Positions 6,864 to 15,199 of a DNA stretch of 23,345 nt are shown here, piece by piece; positions within the stretch are counted from its first letter, which is position 1; every line of letters begins with the position of its first letter. The position numbers were made by a program, and so were the translations under genes. Where the stretch lies: positions 1,242 through 24,586 of IMG/VR virus record IMGVR_UViG_3300030329_004486. One strand, given 5' to 3'. Source of the DNA: a virus. The notes under the pieces were generated by a model. The model searched no databases. It saw only the letters and a program-made list of their open reading frames with translations, and had not been told where the DNA came from.

Positions 6864-7559
6864 ATGCCAGCAGGATTAACATACACATTAGCAAATTTAC
6901 AAACCGATCTTAAGAATTATACTGAAGTTGATAGTTCAGTTTTTACAGACGCGGTAATGAATAAATTTATTACAAATGCTGAAAACAAAATTTATAGAGC
7001 AGTAGATGCAGACCTAGAAAGACATTATGCAACATCTACTACAGTTATTGGAAATAGATATGTAACTATTCCATCGGATCTTAGAACAATTAGATATATT
7101 CAATTAAAAGATAGCTCTGATAAACAGGTTTATTTAGAACAGAGAGACCCTAGTTTTATAGCTACTTATTATGATACACCAAGTACTTCTTCTAGTACTT
7201 TACCTAAATATTACGCTAATTGGGATGAAAATTACTGGGTTGTAGCCCCTACTCCTAATGCAGCTTATGAAATTACTTTGGCTTATAATAAAAACCCTAT
7301 AAGTTTAACTGATTCAACTAAGTCTACTACGGGGACTTATTTGTCTAATAAATATCCAGACCTTCTACTTTATGCATGTCTAGTAAATGCATATGGGTAC
7401 TTGAAAGGCCCTATGGATATGTTACAATACTATGATAAAGCTTATAACGAAGCTTTAGAAACGTACGCGACTGAACAGATTGGTCGTAGACGCAGAAGCG
7501 AATATCAAGATGGTGTTATTCGTATTCCCCTTAAATCTGAATCACCATCTACTTATTAA
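6864..7559 (+). CDS. head-tail adaptor protein (SU10-adaptor-like)
   Basis: This encodes 231 residues. The N-terminal helices run from LANLQTDLKNYTEVDSSVF to FITNAENKIYRAVDADLE. They are followed by strands (NRYVTIPSDLRTIRYIQL), a loop with LPKYYANWDENYWVVAPTP, and a C-terminal helical part with YPDLLLYACLVNAYGYLKG and a basic tail (GRRRRSEYQDG). This helix-strand-helix order, with the YPDLLLY helix, is like phage adaptor proteins that dock under the portal. It would act with the gp4-like gene upstream in the connector. The start is one base after the previous stop. The general class is fairly clear, the exact subfamily less so. Confidence 0.72.
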   Translation: MPAGLTYTLANLQTDLKNYTEVDSSVFTDAVMNKFITNAENKIYRAVDADLERHYATSTTVIGNRYVTIPSDLRTIRYIQLKDSSDKQVYLEQRDPSFIATYYDTPSTSSSTLPKYYANWDENYWVVAPTPNAAYEITLAYNKNPISLTDSTKSTTGTYLSNKYPDLLLYACLVNAYGYLKGPMDMLQYYDKAYNEALETYATEQIGRRRRSEYQDGVIRIPLKSESPSTY

Positions 7560-7573
7560 GGAGATAAAAAAAT

Positions 7574-8005
7574 ATGGCGAACGTAATACCTTTTAGTTTT
7601 AGAAGTGAGCTTCTATCTGGAACGCATAATTTTGCGTCAGGTGGTAATACTTTTAAATTAGCATTGTATACAGCAAACCCATACACGACTTCGAGCACAG
7701 CTTATTCTTCAGGATCAGCTAATCAAGTAAGTGCTTCTGGAACAAATTATTCCACAGGGGGCAATACTTTAACAAGTCAATCAGTGACTATATCATCTGC
7801 AACAAGTTATGTAGATTTTGCTGATTCGACATGGTCGTCTGCAACTTTTACAGCTGCATTCGGAGTAATTTACAATAGCTCAGCGTCGGATAAATTAGTT
7901 GTCGTTTTAGATTTTGGCGGAAGTAAAACTTGTACTAATGGTACATTTAAAGTTACTATGCCAGATCCATCAACACCAACTGATGCTATCATAAGTATGA
8001 GTTAA
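7574..8005 (+). CDS. putative tail/virion structural protein
   Basis: This encodes 143 residues, Ser/Thr/Gly-rich with a beta pattern: FRSELLSGTHNF, FKLALYTANPY at about 27-37, NYSTGGNTLTSQSVTISS, and FGVIYNSSASDKLVVVLDFGG at about 95-115. Proteins with this LALYTA ... GVIYN ... DFGG order are common among tail or tail-tip genes of tailed phages. AAGGAG before the start is strong. It probably forms part of the tail or of the base where fibres attach. No enzyme motif is seen. Confidence 0.68.
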   Translation: MANVIPFSFRSELLSGTHNFASGGNTFKLALYTANPYTTSSTAYSSGSANQVSASGTNYSTGGNTLTSQSVTISSATSYVDFADSTWSSATFTAAFGVIYNSSASDKLVVVLDFGGSKTCTNGTFKVTMPDPSTPTDAIISMS

Positions 8006-8020
8006 TAGGAGAGTTTAAAA

Positions 8021-8410
8021 ATGGCTTTAGTATTAAATGACAGAGTAAAAGAAACTAGTACAACAACAGGAACAGGCACACTAAATTTAGATGGTGCTTC
8101 AACTGGATTTGTAACTTTTGTTGCAGGAATTGCTACTGGTAATACAACTTATTATACTATTCATAATCAAGGAACGGCAGAATGGGAAGTTGGTATTGGC
8201 ACAGTAACTGATGCAACCCCTGATACTCTTTCAAGAGATACAGTTTTAACTAATTCTTCAGGTAATACTTCGAAGATAAGCTTTAGTGCAGGCACTAAAG
8301 ATGTTTTTTGTACAATGCCTGCAAGTAAATCGGTTTACTTAGATTCGTCTGGTAATCCAGTAGGAGCAGCAAGCGCAGGTTTTGCATTAGCAATGGCGGT
8401 TGCATTATAG
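8021..8410 (+). CDS. putative tail/fibre-base structural protein
   Basis: This encodes 129 residues opening MALVLNDRVKETSTTTGTGT. The core has FVAGIATGNTTYYTIHN and WEVGIGTVTDATPDTLSRDT, then FSAGTKDVFCTMPASKS, and it ends in a small hydrophobic Ala/Leu tail. This order (DRVKETT, TTYY, EWEVGIGT, DTLSRDTV, GTKDVF) is widespread in tailed phages next to fibre genes and is usually annotated only as structural. A TAGGAG site precedes it. Its role is probably in the fibre-attachment region. The annotation rests on pattern memory of the family, not on any active-site residue. Confidence 0.7.
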   Translation: MALVLNDRVKETSTTTGTGTLNLDGASTGFVTFVAGIATGNTTYYTIHNQGTAEWEVGIGTVTDATPDTLSRDTVLTNSSGNTSKISFSAGTKDVFCTMPASKSVYLDSSGNPVGAASAGFALAMAVAL

Positions 8411-8419
8411 GAAATAAAT

Positions 8420-8746
8420 ATGGCACAAGATTTTAGAAACAGTCTAGTAAGAACAATTGGAACAAGTGATACTACTATTTTAACTGCAGGAGATTATGAT
8501 GCAGTAATAGGTATTAGATGCTGTAATATTTTAACTTCAACAATTAACATTGATGTTAAAATTGCAAAAGGCGGAAATGATTACTTTTTAGCAAAAGGAG
8601 TCGTGATTCCACCTAATTCAGCTATCGAATTGATTCAAGGAGGAGCAAAGATTGTTTTAGCTAGTGGTGATGTATTAGAAGCAGTTAGTGATACGGCAAG
8701 TTCACTAGATGTTGTTTGTTCATACATCGATACTATTAGTTCGTAG
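8420..8746 (+). CDS. small beta-sandwich virion protein
   Basis: This encodes 108 residues with alternating strands: DAVIGIRCCNIL at about 28-39, INIDVKIAKGGNDYFLAKG, VVIPPNSAIELIQGG, IVLASGDVLEAVS and a final strand. The small protein at 21449 has the same order of elements with low sequence identity. Such proteins are common beside fibre genes of marine phages and are probably trimer-forming tail or decoration components. It is tightly packed between neighbours, so it is part of the tail operon. Function is not proven. Confidence 0.7.
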   Translation: MAQDFRNSLVRTIGTSDTTILTAGDYDAVIGIRCCNILTSTINIDVKIAKGGNDYFLAKGVVIPPNSAIELIQGGAKIVLASGDVLEAVSDTASSLDVVCSYIDTISS

Positions 8747-8754
8747 GAGAAATT

Positions 8755-8931
8755 ATGACGGCAACAATAAATGGAATCCAATATATTGGGGGGCAATATA
8801 GCCCTAATGATTTTATACCTAATCAAGCCTCAACTATTGAGGGAACTCAAACTGTTGTAAATGCAGTTCTTGCAGGTCCTCTTACTTTACCAGGCACAAT
8901 AACAATTACAGGAACGGTAGTAGTAGTATAA
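8755..8931 (+). CDS. 58-residue fibre-operon protein
   Basis: An uninterrupted frame of 58 codons begins with ATG at 8755, eight bases after a TAGGAG site, and ends in TAATG that overlaps the next start. The product starts MTATINGIQYIGGQYSPNDF and ends with a low-complexity strand, LPGTITITGTVVVV. The good ribosome site and tight coupling make it very likely real. It may be a small tail or fibre-associated subunit. I do not recognise a named family. Confidence 0.65.
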   Translation: MTATINGIQYIGGQYSPNDFIPNQASTIEGTQTVVNAVLAGPLTLPGTITITGTVVVV

Positions 8932-10379
8932 TGTCAAAGATAGAAGTAAACACAGTCGACGCACAATGCGGTAGTACAGTAACTATTGGATCTTCAGGTA
9001 AAACTGTAGCAGTTCCAGGTAATGTTGTTAAATCAAATGCTTTACAAGCTTCAGATGCGGGTAATATTATAAGTCAATCAGGTACAACTATTACTTTAGG
9101 TGCTTCAGGTGATACAGTAGCTTTAGCTACTGGAGCTTCTCAAACAGGTTTTGGTTCTGCTGGTCCAGTTGTAGATTGGCAAACAGGTTCAATTAAAACA
9201 GGAGATTTTACAGCAACAAGTGGTGAAGGATATTTTGTTAATACTACTGCTGGTTCAGTAACTTGTACTTTACCTGCTAGTCCAAGTGCAGGAGATTATT
9301 GTGGCTTTATTGATTATGCTAGAACTTGGGATACAAATTATTGTTATCTTGGAAGAAACAGTTCTAAAATTCAAGGAACTACTGAAGACTGGGTTGGTTA
9401 TGAAAATGGTCAACAAGTTACTTTAATTTATGTAGATGGGACTCAAGGATGGCTACCTATTAGTGAAAATTTACAATCTTCAAACAATGTTAATCCATAT
9501 GTGGTTGCAACAGGTGGATGTGTTACAACTACAGGAAATTACAAAATTCATACATTTACAGGACCCGGAACATTTACAGTTACAAAATTAGCTACCTCGG
9601 CCCCCAATAGTAACGCAGATTATGTAGTCGTTGGAGGCGGCGGCGGTGGCGGTGTTGGAGCACCTGGTGGTCCAGCAAATAAGAGAGGTGGCGGTGGCGC
9701 TGGAGGATATAGAGAATCTCCAGGTACAGCTACATGTTATACAGCAAGTCCAAAAGGAGCGGCTCCGGCTGCAGCTATCACTTTAGATGAAGGTGATTAC
9801 CCAGTAACAGTAGGTTCTGGTGGTTCTGGAGGACTTACAGGATCTAGTTGTGGATGTGCTGGTTCTAGTTCAACTTTTTCAACAATAACTTCTGCCGGCG
9901 GTGGCCAATCTAGTCAACCTGGTGGTTCAGGTGGAGGTGGAAATTTTCCTGGCGGTGGCGGTGGAACAGGTAATACTCCTCCAACAAACCCGACTCAAGG
10001 AAATGATGGAGGTCCTAATCACGCTCCTTACAATTCCGGTAAAGCTGGTTCTGGTGGTGGCGGTGCAACAGCTGCTGGAAGTTCAAATTCAAACCACAAC
10101 GGAGGTCCTGGTGGAGCTGGAGCTACTTCAGAAATAACAGGTTCTCCTGTTGCTTATGCTGGTGGTGGCGGCGGTTCTTCTAATAATTATGGTGGTGGAG
10201 GTGGTACTGGAGGTGGAGGCGATGGAAAAGGTGGCACTCCTCAAGGTCCCCCTTATGTAGGAGTTGCTGGTACTGCAAATACTGGTGGTGGTGGAGGCAG
10301 TGGAAGCTATACTAGTGGTGATCCTGAAGGTGGAAATGGTGGCTCAGGTGTAGTAATCATAAGGTATAAATATCAATAA
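8931..10379 (+). CDS. tail fibre-like protein with polyglycine domain, copy 1
   Basis: This encodes 482 residues. The N-terminal part (1-75, KIEVNTVDAQCG then short TITLGASGDTV strands) is like the attachment ends of marine phage fibres. Residues about 80-178 form a beta domain closing with QQVTLIYVDGTQGW. A conserved linker (YKIHTFTGPGTFTV, 204-217) leads to YVVVGGGGGGG and about 245 residues of Gly-rich sequence with Pro, Ser and Asn, ending VVIIRYKYQ. Gly-rich tails of this kind can form packed polyglycine type II helices, as in the S16 fibre-tip adhesin gp38, so receptor binding is likely. It is the first of three tandem paralogs. Confidence 0.82.
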   Translation: MSKIEVNTVDAQCGSTVTIGSSGKTVAVPGNVVKSNALQASDAGNIISQSGTTITLGASGDTVALATGASQTGFGSAGPVVDWQTGSIKTGDFTATSGEGYFVNTTAGSVTCTLPASPSAGDYCGFIDYARTWDTNYCYLGRNSSKIQGTTEDWVGYENGQQVTLIYVDGTQGWLPISENLQSSNNVNPYVVATGGCVTTTGNYKIHTFTGPGTFTVTKLATSAPNSNADYVVVGGGGGGGVGAPGGPANKRGGGGAGGYRESPGTATCYTASPKGAAPAAAITLDEGDYPVTVGSGGSGGLTGSSCGCAGSSSTFSTITSAGGGQSSQPGGSGGGGNFPGGGGGTGNTPPTNPTQGNDGGPNHAPYNSGKAGSGGGGATAAGSSNSNHNGGPGGAGATSEITGSPVAYAGGGGGSSNNYGGGGGTGGGGDGKGGTPQGPPYVGVAGTANTGGGGGSGSYTSGDPEGGNGGSGVVIIRYKYQ

Positions 10380-10381
10380 TT

Positions 10382-11647
10382 ATGAGTGAAATAAAAGTAA
10401 ATAAAATAACTCCAAGAAGTGATTGTGGAACAACCACATTAGGAGATAGTGGAGATACTTTTAATCTTCCTAGTGGAACAACTTTAACTGTTGCTTCAGG
10501 TGCATCAATTACTAACAGTGGAACAGCTACAGGATTTGGACAAACATATTCAGCAGTTTCTTGGGTTACAGATTCAATTAAAACGGCAACTTTTACTGCA
10601 GTAGCAGGTAAAGGTTATTTTTGTAATACAACAGGCGGTGCTTTTGAAATAGATTTACCAGCCGGAACAGCAGGTGATGTTATAGCTATAAATGATTATG
10701 CTAATACTTTTGATGATAATAATTTAACTGTTGATCCAAATGGTACTGAAAAAATTAATGGTGGAAGTGGACAAAGGATTTTATCAACTGAGGGATTAAC
10801 ATTAACTTTAGTTTATGTTGATAGCACCAGAGGTTGGCAGACAGTACAAGATTCTACTGATACTACAGCAGGATCAGATTATATAATTGCAACTGGTGGA
10901 ACAGAAACCACTTGTGGTAATTACAAAATTCATAAATTTACTGGACCAGGAACTTTTACAGTTACAACTAATGCAGTTGCTGCTCCTGATAGAGTAGTAG
11001 ATTATGTAGTGGTAGCTGGAGGAGGTGGTTATGGTGATCATGGAGGAGCAGGTGGAGCTGGTGGAATGAGATTTGCAGCTACACACTATACTCAACCCTC
11101 TCCATTAAAAGCACCTGCTGCTTTACCAGTTTCAGCTCAGGCATATCCAATAACAGTTGGCGGAGGAGGAGCTAAAGGTAGTTCTCCATCACAAGGTGCT
11201 AATGGCAATCCATCAATTTTTTCAACAATAACTTCTGCTGGTGGTGGAGGCGGTGGAGGTAGAACAGGAACACAAACAGGAAAACCAGGTGGTTCTGGCG
11301 GAGGAGGTGGAGATTATGCTCCTAGTAATGCTGGTGGCTCAGGTAATGTACCTCCAACAACTCCAGCACAAGGAAAAGATGGGGGACCTGGTAGTACAGG
11401 AGAACCTGGTGGTGGTGGAGGTGGAATTGCTGCAGCAGGAACTACTTCTGATGGTGGAACTGGATTACAAGATTCTATTACAGGAACTTCTACTTGGTAT
11501 GCTTATGGAGGAAGAGGAGATGGTGGAACAGAAATTCCTACTGCAACTTATGGTCCTGGAGTAAATCAAGGTTTTGGAGCTGGGACTGGCAGTACAAGTA
11601 GTGCTGGCTCAAGTGGAGTAGTAATAATAAGGTATAAATATCAGTAA
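10382..11647 (+). CDS. tail fibre-like protein with polyglycine domain, copy 2
   Basis: This encodes 421 residues with the same layout as copy 1 but a shorter Gly region. The N-terminus reads MSEIKVNKITPRS. The beta domain runs about 58-155, with KGYFCNTTGG and LTLVYVDSTRGW. The conserved linker YKIHKFTGPGTFTV is at 181-194, followed by YVVVAGGGG, and the Gly-rich part ends GVVIIRYKYQ. Block order and junctions match copies 1 and 3, while lengths and Gly-rich contents differ, as expected of host-range proteins that diverge after duplication. The start lies two bases after the previous stop with no clear ribosome site, so translation probably continues from copy 1. Confidence 0.82.
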   Translation: MSEIKVNKITPRSDCGTTTLGDSGDTFNLPSGTTLTVASGASITNSGTATGFGQTYSAVSWVTDSIKTATFTAVAGKGYFCNTTGGAFEIDLPAGTAGDVIAINDYANTFDDNNLTVDPNGTEKINGGSGQRILSTEGLTLTLVYVDSTRGWQTVQDSTDTTAGSDYIIATGGTETTCGNYKIHKFTGPGTFTVTTNAVAAPDRVVDYVVVAGGGGYGDHGGAGGAGGMRFAATHYTQPSPLKAPAALPVSAQAYPITVGGGGAKGSSPSQGANGNPSIFSTITSAGGGGGGGRTGTQTGKPGGSGGGGGDYAPSNAGGSGNVPPTTPAQGKDGGPGSTGEPGGGGGGIAAAGTTSDGGTGLQDSITGTSTWYAYGGRGDGGTEIPTATYGPGVNQGFGAGTGSTSSAGSSGVVIIRYKYQ

Positions 11648-11667
11648 GGATATGGTAAAATAAAATT

Positions 11668-13080
11668 ATGGCATCAACAATAAAAGTAGACAACGTACAA
11701 AATCAACCAGGAAATAATTTAATTAATAGATGTAGTGCAACTACAACTATTGGATCTGGAGCAGGAAATACAATTAATGTAGATGGTGCAACTGTAACTT
11801 TAGGACGTTGCGGTGGAACAGTTTCAATAGCAAGTGGTGCTACTACTTCAGGAATGGGTAGAACCGGTACAGTAGATTGGCAAACAACTCCTAAGACAGC
11901 AACTTTTACAGCTGTTAATGGAGAAGGATATTTTTGTAATACCGCAGGTGGTACTTTTGAAGTTGATTTACCTGCAGGGTCTGCTGGTGCAATAGTTGCA
12001 ATACAAGATTATAATAATACATTTGATACAGCCGGAATAACAATTGATCCTAATGGATCAGAAAAAATTAATGGTGGAGATGCTGGTGGTCCAATTATTG
12101 TAGATACAGAAGGTGAAGGTTTAACTTTAGTATATGTAGATTCAACTGTTGGATGGCGAAGTATTCATAATTCTGCTTTTACAGATGCTGGAAGTAATTG
12201 GATATCAGCAACTGGAGGAACGATAACAACTTGTGGAAATTGTAAAGTTCATACTTTTACAGGTCCTGGAAGTTTGATTGTTGCTTCAGCAGCTAGTCCA
12301 ACTGCAAATAGTGCAGCAGCTTATGTAGTAGTTGCTGGTGGTGGCGGTGGAGGCGGTGTAAGAGCTGGCGGAGGTGGAGCTGGCGGATATAGAGAAGGAA
12401 GTAATCAACCTATAACTCCTTATACAGCAAGCCCTATGGCTGCAGCTTCTCCAAGTGCAATAACTCTTACAGCCCAAACTTATCCAATTACAGTTGGAGC
12501 AGGTGGAACGGCTGCAGGAAATACTACAAACACCAGCGGAGCAAACTCAGTTTTTTCAACAATAACTTCTGCTGGTGGTGGAAGAGGTGGTACTATGGAA
12601 GGTGGACCAACTAATCATGGAGCTGATGGCGGTTCTGGTGGTGGTGGAGGTGGTGGCTGGCCAAGTGGTTCAACAAATGGTGGAACTGGAAACACTCCCC
12701 CTACAAGTCCAGCACAAGGAAAAGATGGTGCTAATGCAACTCTAAAAGCTGGTAGTGGTGGCGGCGGAGGAACTGCATGTGGTTCTCCAAGTTCTCCTGG
12801 AGGTCCAGCAGGTAATGGTGGTAATGGAACAACAACATGTATATCATTTCCAGGTCCAGCAGCTTATGCTGGCGGTGGAGGTGGTGGTACTCAATGCGGA
12901 AGTAAAGGTAATGGTGGTAGTGGAGGTGGAGGAGCTGGTGGTCAAGGAACTAGCGCTCCAGGAAATGTAGCAACCGCTGGAACAGTTAACACTGGTGGTG
13001 GCGGTGGAGGTGGTGGAGATAACGCTACAGGTGGTGCAGGTGGTTCGGGTATAGTTATTATAAGGTATAAATATCAATAA
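11668..13080 (+). CDS. tail fibre-like protein with polyglycine domain, copy 3
   Basis: This encodes 470 residues. The N-terminus MASTIKVDNVQNQPG is the MASTIKVD type seen in many marine phage fibres and differs from copies 1 and 2. The beta domain (about 68-165) and linker (KVHTFTGPGSLIV) match the others closely. The Gly-rich part from about 223 contains many GGP and PGG segments and ends IVIIRYKYQ. An AAGGATATGG segment precedes the start. Together with its two neighbours it probably forms alternative or heteromeric tips of the tail fibre. Several Cys residues (for example in LGRCGG and TTCGNC) are unusual for a fibre and could be chance or stabilising. Confidence 0.82.
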   Translation: MASTIKVDNVQNQPGNNLINRCSATTTIGSGAGNTINVDGATVTLGRCGGTVSIASGATTSGMGRTGTVDWQTTPKTATFTAVNGEGYFCNTAGGTFEVDLPAGSAGAIVAIQDYNNTFDTAGITIDPNGSEKINGGDAGGPIIVDTEGEGLTLVYVDSTVGWRSIHNSAFTDAGSNWISATGGTITTCGNCKVHTFTGPGSLIVASAASPTANSAAAYVVVAGGGGGGGVRAGGGGAGGYREGSNQPITPYTASPMAAASPSAITLTAQTYPITVGAGGTAAGNTTNTSGANSVFSTITSAGGGRGGTMEGGPTNHGADGGSGGGGGGGWPSGSTNGGTGNTPPTSPAQGKDGANATLKAGSGGGGGTACGSPSSPGGPAGNGGNGTTTCISFPGPAAYAGGGGGGTQCGSKGNGGSGGGGAGGQGTSAPGNVATAGTVNTGGGGGGGGDNATGGAGGSGIVIIRYKYQ

Positions 13081-13129
13081 TATTTATGTATTGTTTAAAA
13101 ATTAATTTTAAGATATAAGGAGAAACATT

Positions 13130-13585
13130 ATGGCACATTTCGCAAAATTAGGAGCTAATGGAAAAGTTATTCAAGTATTAACTCTTGATAATAAAGATAT
13201 GCAAGATCATGAAGGCAAGGAAGTAGAAGCTATTGGTCAACAATATTTAGAGTTACATAATAATTGGCCTGCACAGATGTGGATTCAAACATCTTATAAT
13301 ACTAAAGCTACTAAACATAGTTCAGGTGATGACTCAAAAGCGTTCAGAGGAAATTACGCAGGTATTGGTTATGAGTGGGACGAAGATAATCAAATTTTTT
13401 GGCCTAAAAAACCATATGCATCTTGGGTAAAAGATACTACAACTGCAAATTGGAAATCACCAATAGGTGATGCTCCTGCTTTAACCGCAGAGCAACAATC
13501 ACAAAATGATGCTGGTACTCATTTTTGGAAACATAAATGGAATGAAGCTGGTCAATCTTGGGATTTGACAGATTTAATGGCTTAA
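13130..13585 (+). CDS. cyanophage-type tail-associated protein
   Basis: This encodes 151 residues starting MAHFAKLGANGKVIQVLTLD. Trp/Gly/Tyr-rich motifs follow in the order QTSYNTK, FRGNYAGIGYEWDED, FWPKKPYASWVKD, then an acidic and Trp-containing C-terminus (HFWKHKWNEAGQSW). The MAHFAKL start with NYAGIGY and PYASW is characteristic of a family common in marine T4-like cyanophages near tail-fibre genes. It probably belongs to the tail or fibre. AAGGAGA lies nine bases upstream of the start, and a short AT-rich gap separates it from copy 3. Confidence 0.75.
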   Translation: MAHFAKLGANGKVIQVLTLDNKDMQDHEGKEVEAIGQQYLELHNNWPAQMWIQTSYNTKATKHSSGDDSKAFRGNYAGIGYEWDEDNQIFWPKKPYASWVKDTTTANWKSPIGDAPALTAEQQSQNDAGTHFWKHKWNEAGQSWDLTDLMA

Positions 13586-13603
13586 TATATATAGGTATGT
13601 GGT

Positions 13604-14110
13604 ATGCAAAAGAAAGTATTATCTGAAATAGCATTATATTATGGCGATGTAGCAATGCCGAAAGGTTGGGCTATTGACCGAGATAGATTACAACACGATA
13701 TTTTAAAAGACCATCTTCAAAATTTAAAAAATTTTCCCTTTTCTCGAACACTAGATATGTTGATTACATATCTTCGTGAACATATTAATGTTGAATATGG
13801 TTTTAACTTAATACAAAAAGACATCTGGGGAAATGCTTATAAACCACAAGAAATTTCTGTTCCTTTATTAAACATAGATCCTGTTGATTTAAGAAATTCA
13901 CCCGACTTTACTTGTCTTTATGGAGTAAATGTTAAAGATTGTAGTGTTAGAATACATTACGATTCAAACAGAAGAGCGGGGAGAAGCTGGGATATAAAAT
14001 TAGAAAATAATAAGTTTATTATGTTTCCTTCCACTTGTATGTATTATTTAACCAATAATCAAAAAGAGAGTTTAAATTTCGTCCAAACCATTACTCAGGA
14101 CTATATTTAA
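13604..14110 (+). CDS. conserved phage protein heading the oxygenase cassette, possible degenerate oxygenase fold
   Basis: This encodes 168 residues. The order ALYYGDVAMPKGW near the N-terminus, then DPVDLRNSPDF and HYDSNRRAGRSWDIKLENNK near the C-terminus, then FIMFPSTCMYYL and NFVQTIT, resembles a gene found beside tail and oxygenase genes in T4-like cyanophages. A FIMFPS strand is what one expects before the second iron-binding His of 2OG-Fe(II) enzymes, but no His follows it. HYD (118-120) is only about 20 residues earlier, too close to serve as the HxD pair. It is therefore either a catalytically dead relative or an unrelated fold. Its stop overlaps the next start as TAATG. Confidence 0.6.
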   Translation: MQKKVLSEIALYYGDVAMPKGWAIDRDRLQHDILKDHLQNLKNFPFSRTLDMLITYLREHINVEYGFNLIQKDIWGNAYKPQEISVPLLNIDPVDLRNSPDFTCLYGVNVKDCSVRIHYDSNRRAGRSWDIKLENNKFIMFPSTCMYYLTNNQKESLNFVQTITQDYI

Positions 14111-14658
14111 TGAAGCTGTATGAGCACATTTTGGATGGCTCTATTCATATACAAAGAAATTTTTTTGAAAAAAGCATTTACGATAAAATGTGTAAAGAAA
14201 TTACTAAATTAAAATATATTCCTGATCATCAACCAGCGTCTATGTATTTTGGGAATCGTTTTCAAGCTTGGCCTGTTAATGAATATTCTTGGAATAAATA
14301 TAGAAAAATAATAATAGATAAGTTAGAAAAAATACTAGGGTGTCGAATTCAAGTATCTGAAGATGGTATTAGGATGAGAAAAATGATTACCTCAGAAATC
14401 TTAAAATCTAAAACTAATACTAAATATGCTTTAATACATAACGACCATTGTGAGTTTGCTGCGGTAATGCCTTTTTACCAAAGTGTTTCAGGTGGGACAG
14501 CTTTTTTTGAATATACTGTAGATAAATATCCAGATATTGAAATAGGAGCTTATCCTAATCGTCTTATTATCTATCACGGTAAAAGACTACATGCATCGTG
14601 CCAAGATTTTACTTTTAAAAATACTTATAAACTTAACATCTTTTTTAATAAGGCTTAA
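14110..14658 (+). CDS. 2OG-Fe(II) dioxygenase-like protein, HxD type
   Basis: This encodes 182 residues. A double-stranded beta-helix pattern is visible: the iron pair H110-x-D112 in ALIHNDHCEFAAVMPFY, GGTAFFEYTVDKY, NRLIIYHGKRLHAS with the distal His at 161, and a closing strand YKLNIFF with Lys 170 or 174 where the 2-oxoglutarate-binding Arg/Lys is expected. Such enzymes use Fe(II), O2 and 2-oxoglutarate to hydroxylate a target. The substrate is unknown. It is coupled to the gene before by TAATG and followed after one base by the next gene. The fold call is good; the substrate is not inferable. Confidence 0.72.
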   Translation: MKLYEHILDGSIHIQRNFFEKSIYDKMCKEITKLKYIPDHQPASMYFGNRFQAWPVNEYSWNKYRKIIIDKLEKILGCRIQVSEDGIRMRKMITSEILKSKTNTKYALIHNDHCEFAAVMPFYQSVSGGTAFFEYTVDKYPDIEIGAYPNRLIIYHGKRLHASCQDFTFKNTYKLNIFFNKA

Positions 14659-14659
14659 T

Positions 14660-15199
14660 ATGACTTTTATTGAAGAATATAAAGTATCCTCTTCTTTATG
14701 TGATAAACTTATAAAATACCATCAACAAAATAAAGAGTACAAAATTGTTGGAACTATTGCCGATGCCGAAGTAGATCTCGAAGTAAAAGATTCTACTGAT
14801 GTCATTTTTTATAATGATTCTACACATCCTACCATCATTGAATTTTTTAATAGTTTAAAAACGTGTCTCCAAGATTATGTTGACAAATATATGTGGGGAG
14901 GACAGAAAATTCATACTGTTACAGGAAATCTTATTCAACATTATAAAAAAGGAGGTGGTTATAAAAAATTACATTATGAAAGAAGTAATTTAGAAACAGC
15001 AAGAAGACAATTAGTATATATGTTATATTGTAATACTCTAAAAAATGGAGGAACCGAATTTCCCTTGCAAAACACAACACTTCAAGCTACAAAAGGAAAA
15101 TTAGTTATATGGCCTAGTGATTTTACTCACCCTCATAAAGGGGTCATATCTCATACAGAAGAAAAATATATTGCAACAGGCTGGTTTGAAATTATATGA
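14660..15199 (+). CDS. 2OG-Fe(II) dioxygenase-like protein, HxE type
   Basis: This is 179 residues from the ATG at 14660. The frame stays open back to an ATG at 14591 inside the previous gene, but 14660 lies one base after that gene's stop and is preferred. The core reads GNLIQHYKKGGGYKKLHYER (89-108), giving H105-x-E107 as the iron pair in place of the usual HxD. GGTEFPLQNTT, GKLVIWPSDFTHPHKG (distal His 157 or 159) and K169 in EKYIATGWF follow. The arrangement is like prolyl-hydroxylase-related genes of cyanophages, where I recall HxE also being normal. Its stop overlaps the next start as ATGA. Confidence 0.72.
   Translation: MTFIEEYKVSSSLCDKLIKYHQQNKEYKIVGTIADAEVDLEVKDSTDVIFYNDSTHPTIIEFFNSLKTCLQDYVDKYMWGGQKIHTVTGNLIQHYKKGGGYKKLHYERSNLETARRQLVYMLYCNTLKNGGTEFPLQNTTLQATKGKLVIWPSDFTHPHKGVISHTEEKYIATGWFEII

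Noticed and set aside
9901-12970. Open frames within the three Gly-rich genes (9901-10137, 11241-11564, 12755-12970 on +, and 10874-11095, 12286-12477, 12844-13077 on -)
   Set aside because: They are other-frame readings of GGN repeats, giving Val/Glu/Leu or Ser/Thr/Cys monotony, without ribosome sites.
9630-13060. Repeated GGN tracts as CRISPR, minisatellite or recombination array
   Set aside because: The repeats are irregular, keep one reading frame and encode glycine. There is no spacer structure. Only the edge blocks noted above are truly identical between copies.
13091-13119. TTGTTT and TATAAG 17 bases apart before 13130
   Set aside because: The -10-like box overlaps the ribosome site of the next gene, so a transcript would begin after it. 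The stretch is nearly pure A/T, so the match is likely chance.
14591-14659. Upstream extension of the HxE oxygenase to the ATG at 14591
   Set aside because: It would overlap the preceding gene by 68 bases and adds a non-conserved hydrophobic leader. The ATG at 14660 fits the compact layout better.
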